A DNA stretch of 37,390 bases. It comes from Verrucomicrobiia bacterium. GTDB lineage: Bacteria; Verrucomicrobiota; Verrucomicrobiia; Verrucomicrobiales; DEV007. Under the pieces are notes generated by a model, which was not told the origin of the DNA, ran no database searches, and saw only the letters and a program-made list of their open reading frames with translations. A program made the translations under genes and the position numbers. Below are positions 33,352 through 37,390 of the stretch, piece by piece. The number at the start of each line of letters is the position of its first letter. Positions within the stretch are counted from its first letter, which is position 1. The stretch covers positions 1-37,390 of the forward strand of contig JAUIGD010000013.1 of assembly GCA_030430255.1 (NCBI GenBank), given 5' to 3'.

Positions 33352-34887
33352 ATGTACCAGATCACCGTCAACCCCAACCGCAGCATCGGCAGCATCGACC
33401 CGAAGATCTACGGGCACTTCACGGAACACGCCTTCGCCAACATCCAGGGAGGCTTCTTCGACCCGGGTCACGCGCGGTCCGATGAACTCGGACTGCGGCG
33501 GGATGTGGTCGAGTGCCTGAGGGAGGTCAAGGTCCCCATCCTGCGGTATCCGGGGGGGAACTTCGTTTCCAACTACCACTGGGAGGACGGGGTCGGGCCC
33601 CGGGCCGAACGGAAGAAACGCTTCGAATACGCCTGGGGCGCGGTGGAGGACAACCAATTCGGCACCGCCGAGTTCATCCAGTTGTGCAGGGCCACCGGCG
33701 CCGCGCCCTACCTCTGTTGCAACATGGGCACCGGGACTTTGGACGAGGCGATGAACTGGGTCGAATACTGCAACAGCGACCGCCCCACGCACTACGCGGA
33801 CCTGCGCCGGGAACACGGCTTCGAAGCGCCGTTCGGCGTCCGCTACTGGGGCTTGGGGAACGAATGCTACGGGCCCTGGCAGATGGGTGCCATGGACGCG
33901 CGGGACTACGCCAAGAAGGCGATGGAATTCGGCAAGGCGATCCGATTCGCCGATCCCGGGGCGCACCTGATCGCCTGCGGCTTCGAGAGCGACCCGGCGT
34001 GGAACATCGAGGTGGTCAGGGAGCTCCAACACCTCGTCGACGGGATCTCCGTCCACCACTACTCGGTCGATTGGGGGTGCTTCGACCTCGACGACTACCT
34101 GCAGCTGATGTCGATCTCGCAGTTCGTCGACGAGCTGATCAAGCGGGTGCGGGCGGTCATCGAGGGCGTCACCGGCGACATCGAACACCCGATGAAGGTG
34201 TCGCTGGACGAATGGAACATGTTCGGCTGGCTCAACCCGCGCGTCGACGACGACCGGTTCTACACGCTCGAGAACGCCATCGTCACCGCCTCGATCCTCA
34301 ATACCCTGATCCGCAACTGCCGGGTCGTCGACATGGCGAACTACTCGACTTTCGTGAACATCAACGGCGCCCTCCACACCACCGGCACCGGGCTCGTGCG
34401 CCGGCCCCAGTATTACGTCTTCAAGCTCTTCACCCACCATATGGGCAAGGTGCTGGTCGACTCCGAGGTGGTCGGCGAGCAGTTCGAGACGGAGATGCCG
34501 ATCGATCGCAGGGTGTCCCGCAACTACCTCAACGAGGCGGCGGTGGAGAAGGGCGGCCGGCGGCGCACCGGCATCGAGACGGGGGTCCGGAGGTCGCTGA
34601 ACTACCTGGACTCGGTCGCGACGACCGACGCCGGAAGGCGCGAGATCGCGCTGTCGCTGGTCAACAAGCACCCCGAGCACGACCTCGAGTGCGCGGTCGA
34701 CCTCGCCGGCGGGGTCGAGCTTCGGGGCGCCGAGCTGCACACCCTCTGGAGCGCGCACCTCGACGACTCCAACACCGAGGACGGCGAGCGGGTCCGGCCC
34801 GCCGACCCCCAGCCGGTCCGAGCGGGGGGGAGCGTCCGCCTGTGCATCCCGAGGCACTCCGTGAACGTCTTGAAGATGCGTTATTGA
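33352..34887 (+). CDS. abfA: Alpha-L-arabinofuranosidase, GH51
   Basis: A protein of 511 residues without a signal peptide, so probably intracellular. The GH51 family features are plain. IYGHFTEHAF is near the N-terminus (19-28) and RYPGGNFVSNYHWEDG is at 65-80. The acid/base Glu171 lies in WGLGNECYG, and the nucleophile Glu287 in VSLDEWN. The C-terminal beta domain is complete. It would release L-arabinofuranose from arabinan or arabinoxylan oligosaccharides taken up by the cell. No transporter or araBAD-type gene adjoins it. The following 256-bp gap shows no recognisable element. Confidence 0.95.
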   Translation: MYQITVNPNRSIGSIDPKIYGHFTEHAFANIQGGFFDPGHARSDELGLRRDVVECLREVKVPILRYPGGNFVSNYHWEDGVGPRAERKKRFEYAWGAVEDNQFGTAEFIQLCRATGAAPYLCCNMGTGTLDEAMNWVEYCNSDRPTHYADLRREHGFEAPFGVRYWGLGNECYGPWQMGAMDARDYAKKAMEFGKAIRFADPGAHLIACGFESDPAWNIEVVRELQHLVDGISVHHYSVDWGCFDLDDYLQLMSISQFVDELIKRVRAVIEGVTGDIEHPMKVSLDEWNMFGWLNPRVDDDRFYTLENAIVTASILNTLIRNCRVVDMANYSTFVNINGALHTTGTGLVRRPQYYVFKLFTHHMGKVLVDSEVVGEQFETEMPIDRRVSRNYLNEAAVEKGGRRRTGIETGVRRSLNYLDSVATTDAGRREIALSLVNKHPEHDLECAVDLAGGVELRGAELHTLWSAHLDDSNTEDGERVRPADPQPVRAGGSVRLCIPRHSVNVLKMRY

Positions 34888-35143
34888 TCCGCCGATGGTG
34901 CCCGCCATCGCACCCGGCCCAATCGAGGCCCCGGACGACTCGGGTGACGCCCGCAGGCAATCACCGCGGGGATGGGCGACCCTCTGACTTCGGGCTGACG
35001 CGGGGGAGATTGCTGGAGGGGAGGCCGCATCTCTGCGGACGCTCGAGGTGAGCCTCCCGCTACCGCGCTGCCGCAGCACCCTCCAGCGCCCCCACACCCC
35101 ACGGCGCGCAGGCAGCGTTGCCGCCGCTCTGCCGATGCCCCCA

Positions 35144-35365
35144 TCACTTCGCCCCGACTTGGGCGAGGAGGAACTCGACGGCGCCGGGGTTGGTGAGCAG
35201 CTCGCGCGCGACGTCGTCGCGCTCGGACTCGGGGAGGTCGCCGCTGCCGAGCTGGCGGAGTTGGGTCTCGAGTTCGGGGGTGAGCGCCTCGGCCCCGCGG
35301 CCGCCGACCTCGGGGCCGAAGGTGGTGAGGAACTGCGAGAGGATGGAGAAATCGGCGTCGTGCAT
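35144..35365 (-). CDS. Small acidic protein downstream of sigma factor
   Basis: A 73-residue acidic helical protein (MHDADFSILSQFLTTFG...). The stretch LPESERDDVARELLTNPGAVEFL recalls the helix of small zinc-type anti-sigma factors, but it lacks the His-Cys-Cys ligands. It lies 77 bp after the sigma-factor gene on the same strand, and such a position suits a regulator of that sigma factor. This is inference; I do not recognise the family. Codon use (GC-rich third positions) supports it being real. Confidence 0.55.
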   Translation of the reverse strand: MHDADFSILSQFLTTFGPEVGGRGAEALTPELETQLRQLGSGDLPESERDDVARELLTNPGAVEFLLAQVGAK

Positions 35366-35442
35366 GGCGGGGAGCGATCGGGCGTTGGGAGGGGGAGGGT
35401 GTCCTGGATGACGTTCGGCGGCGGGGCGTATGCGGGAAAAGT

Positions 35443-36189
35443 TCAGCCCGTCCGGTGCGCGGGGGCGAAGAGGTCGATCGAGTCCCCGCAGAGCGCGATG
35501 AAGTCCTCCCACTGCAGTTCGACCCAGGGGTCGATGCGTCGCAGCTCGGCGAGGGTGGAGTCGAGCACTTCGCCCATGACGGCGCTCAGCGTGCGGCTGA
35601 CTTTGCTCTGGCTCCAGCCCCACATGCGGCCGACGAGGGCTTGGTCGAGCCGGTGCACAGCGACCAGCTTCAACACCGCCAACTTCTGTGGGGCGATCTT
35701 GGCGAAGGCCGCGAGCAAGGCGTCGCGGAGCATGCCGACCAGCTGGTCCTCGCCGGCGTCCGCGCCACCGCCGCCCCCCTCCGGATCGCCGGCGGGCAGG
35801 CGGTCGAAGGCGTCGGCGCCGAACGCGTCGCCGTCGAGGGCGGGGAGCTGGCCTTGAAACTTTTGGCGGCGCTTGAGGTCGATGAGGCGGTTGAGCGCGG
35901 TGCGGGTGAGGAAGGCGCCGAGGGGCCCTTTGCCGTTGTAGCGTTCGAGCAGCGGCGGGCGGCCGTTGCGCGGGGAGAAGCAATCGGCCCAGAGGTCGCC
36001 GACGATGTCCTGCGCCTCGGTGTCGTTGGCGCCGCGGTTGCGCAGGGCGGCGGCGAGCTGGGCGTCCGGCGCGGCCTCGCGCACGGCGGCCACCGCGGCG
36101 GGGTCGCCGTCGAGCGCGGCCTCCGCCAGCCGCAGCGCGTCGCTGGCGGGGGCGGCGGGACCTGGGTCTCCTCCGGATTCTGCGGTCAT
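35443..36189 (-). CDS. Sigma-70 family (ECF-like) RNA polymerase sigma factor
   Basis: A protein of 248 residues. Region 2 (about 55-110) shows TEAQDIVGDLWAD, a linking loop, then LGAFLTRTALNRLIDLKRRQ. A Gly/Asp-rich linker is at 120-148. Region 4 (about 160-217) is a helix-turn-helix with QALVGRMWGWSQSKVSRTLS, which would contact the -35 element. A 30-residue extension follows. Start 36189 is preferred; 36204 would add five residues. It probably directs transcription of an unknown regulon, perhaps controlled by the small protein that follows. It belongs to the two-domain ECF/sigma-70-like group common in PVC bacteria. Confidence 0.8.
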   Translation of the reverse strand: MTAESGGDPGPAAPASDALRLAEAALDGDPAAVAAVREAAPDAQLAAALRNRGANDTEAQDIVGDLWADCFSPRNGRPPLLERYNGKGPLGAFLTRTALNRLIDLKRRQKFQGQLPALDGDAFGADAFDRLPAGDPEGGGGGADAGEDQLVGMLRDALLAAFAKIAPQKLAVLKLVAVHRLDQALVGRMWGWSQSKVSRTLSAVMGEVLDSTLAELRRIDPWVELQWEDFIALCGDSIDLFAPAHRTG

Positions 36190-36269
36190 GCGCTCGGCCA
36201 GCATAGCGCCGCGGGCCGGGCCGGCGTCAATGCGAAGTTCCACCGCCGGGCCGAGCGGGTAGCGAAATC

Positions 36270-36305
36270 GGGTGGCGCCCCCCTGGGGATCGGGGGACGC
36301 CACCC
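36270..36305. terminator. Hairpin between lipoprotein and sigma-factor genes
   Basis: GGGTGGCG (36270-36277) pairs with CGCCACCC (36298-36305), and the C-run (36279-36283) pairs with GGGGG (36292-36296), leaving a bulged base on each side. TTTT follows on the plus strand only. On the minus strand, which is transcribed here, there is no T-run, so it may be a leader structure of the sigma gene rather than a terminator. Confidence 0.35.
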
Positions 36306-36412
36306 TTTTGGGTTCGCGATGGGGACTCGGGCAAACCGCGGCCATGGGTGGGGTTTGGGTGGGGGGGATCGCGAGGGCTTCGGGGAACGCGGGAGGGGCG
36401 GCCAGATCGCGC

Positions 36413-36643
36413 TCAGGGCATGAACGGCAGACCGGGGCCAGGCAGCGGCGGCGACGGCACGCCCGGACCGCCGATCGCGAAGCCCGGCAGCGGCGGGCGG
36501 GGCGGCGCCGGGGGGCGCGGTCCGATCGGCACGCCGCCGACCGGCGGGGCCGGCGGGACGGGGGCACAACTGGTCAAAGCGGCCACCGCGGCGGCGGCGA
36601 GGGCGAGCAGGCAACGGCGGGGGAAACGGGCTTTCGTCTTCAT
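36413..36643 (-). CDS. Short proline-rich lipoprotein
   Basis: A 76-residue protein beginning MKTKARFPRR, a hydrophobic stretch, and the lipobox L-T-S-C, so the mature chain would be lipid-anchored at that cysteine. Everything after it is proline, glycine and valine (APVPPAPPVGGVPIGPRPP...), ending PFMP, with no charged domain. It could be a wall-spanning or flexible surface spacer, or a poorly conserved orphan. The start at 36643 gives the standard lipoprotein signal. It lies 60 bp after chrA on the same strand. Confidence 0.5.
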   Translation of the reverse strand: MKTKARFPRRCLLALAAAAVAALTSCAPVPPAPPVGGVPIGPRPPAPPRPPLPGFAIGGPGVPSPPLPGPGLPFMP

Positions 36644-36703
36644 GCCCCCTCGACGGACCGCCGCGGCGAACATGCAAACTTTGGCAAAAAAAACCCGCCG
36701 CCC

Positions 36704-37390
36704 TCAGATCCCGAGCGCGTGCCGGAGCAGACCGAGCACCAGGCCGCCGGCCACGACCCAGAGCAGGTCGACCTTCCACCGCACCAAGGCGACGAAGGCG
36801 GCCAGGCAGAGGCCGATCGCGACCGCGTCGGGGCTGCCGCCCGGGAGCAGCACACCCATGCCGAACCAGACGGCGAGGTTGAGGATGACGCCCACCACGG
36901 CGGCGGTGATGGCGGCGAGCGCGCCGGCCATGCGGGCGTTGCGCGACAAGCGCTCGATGTACGGCGCGCCGAGGAAGATCCACAGGAAGCAGGGGACGAA
37001 GGTGACCCAGGTGGTGAGCGCCGCGCCGAGGGTCGCGGCCAGCAGCGGCGGCAGGTCGCCGGGGTGCTGCCAGGCGCCGACGAAGCCGACGAACTGCACC
37101 ACCATCACCAGCGGGCCGGGGGTCGTCTCCGCCAGCCCGAGGGCGTCGATCATCTGCTCGCGCTCGAGCCAGCCCTCGTCCTCGACCGCCTGCTCCCCGA
37201 TGTAGGGCAGCACCGCGTAGGCGCCGCCGAAGGTGACCATCGCCGCCTTGCTGAAGAACACGCCCTCGCGGGTGACCGTGTGGTCTTTGCCCAAGGTCGC
37301 GGCCGCCAAGAGCACCGGCGCCCACCACAGGGCGAGGCACAGGAGGATGATCCCCAGCGCGCGGCGGGGGCCTCCCCCTCCCCCTCCCCC
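36704..37390 (-). CDS. chrA: Chromate transporter ChrA, C-terminal half (cut by window edge)
   Basis: The reading frame stays open to the end of the window, so this is the 3' part of a longer gene. The visible 228 residues begin with a glycine run, then PRRALGIILLCLALWWAP. The second ChrA domain follows: FFSKAAMVTFGGAYAVLPYI, EREQMIDALGLAETTPGPLVMVVQFVGF, and four further hydrophobic segments. In the long (CHR) family two such homologous halves form the membrane protein that expels chromate. The glycine run is coded by CCCCCT-type repeats on the plus strand at 37372-37390 and would be the inter-domain linker. A GTG at 37315 could be mistaken for a start. Confidence 0.88.
   Translation of the reverse strand, partial: GGGGGGGPRRALGIILLCLALWWAPVLLAAATLGKDHTVTREGVFFSKAAMVTFGGAYAVLPYIGEQAVEDEGWLEREQMIDALGLAETTPGPLVMVVQFVGFVGAWQHPGDLPPLLAATLGAALTTWVTFVPCFLWIFLGAPYIERLSRNARMAGALAAITAAVVGVILNLAVWFGMGVLLPGGSPDAVAIGLCLAAFVALVRWKVDLLWVVAGGLVLGLLRHALGI

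Noticed and set aside
1-37390. tRNA, rRNA, riboswitch or insertion-sequence transposase
   Set aside because: No cloverleaf, conserved rRNA or known riboswitch core, and no transposase was seen by eye on either strand; a covariance-model scan was not possible.

Overview
The window is 37 kb of very GC-rich bacterial chromosome. It most resembles the PVC superphylum, probably a Verrucomicrobiota. The evidence is four secreted type I sulfatases, FG-GAP/UnbV and thrombospondin type-3 modules, a PEP-CTERM protein with an RRRR tail, a SMUG1-type uracil-DNA glycosylase, almost no Shine-Dalgarno sites, and many short GC hairpins between genes. I saw no tRNA, rRNA, CRISPR array, transposase or phage gene.

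Layout. 1-6117: a dispersed repeat, a SLOG-like membrane protein, clpP and clpX, then about 720 bp of non-coding DNA packed with inverted-repeat elements. 6118-12308: a secreted sulfatase, a divergent three-gene TolQ/ExbD-like membrane module, and a second sulfatase. 12508-15200: an ammonium transporter with a clear terminator, a VOC protein and a SMUG1-like glycosylase. 15487-26678 (minus strand): a long run of genes whose products all appear to be exported. In transcription order these are a double beta-propeller FG-GAP/UnbV protein, three tandem paralogues sharing one exported domain but with different C-termini, two sulfatases and a secreted VOC protein. 26903-32078 (minus strand): pelD-pelE-pelF-pelG, the inner-membrane part of Pel exopolysaccharide synthesis, with a promoter-like AT-rich leader and a terminator. 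32406-37390: an NAD(P)-binding protein, a GH51 arabinofuranosidase, a sigma factor with a small partner, a proline-rich lipoprotein and the C-terminal half of a ChrA transporter cut by the window edge.

How it fits together. Sulfatases, the arabinofuranosidase and surface propeller/lectin-like proteins suggest a cell that degrades sulfated polysaccharide. PelD-G would make its own polysaccharide under c-di-GMP control, since PelD keeps an RxxD site. The sulfatase/paralogue/propeller gene train looks like a co-expressed envelope system whose job is not obvious.

The parts I find most unusual are the three paralogues with interchangeable tails, the zinc-ribbon TolQ with two ExbD-like partners, the SLOG-membrane protein, and two families of dispersed inverted-repeat elements. 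All positions and identities were worked out by eye; no database was searched.
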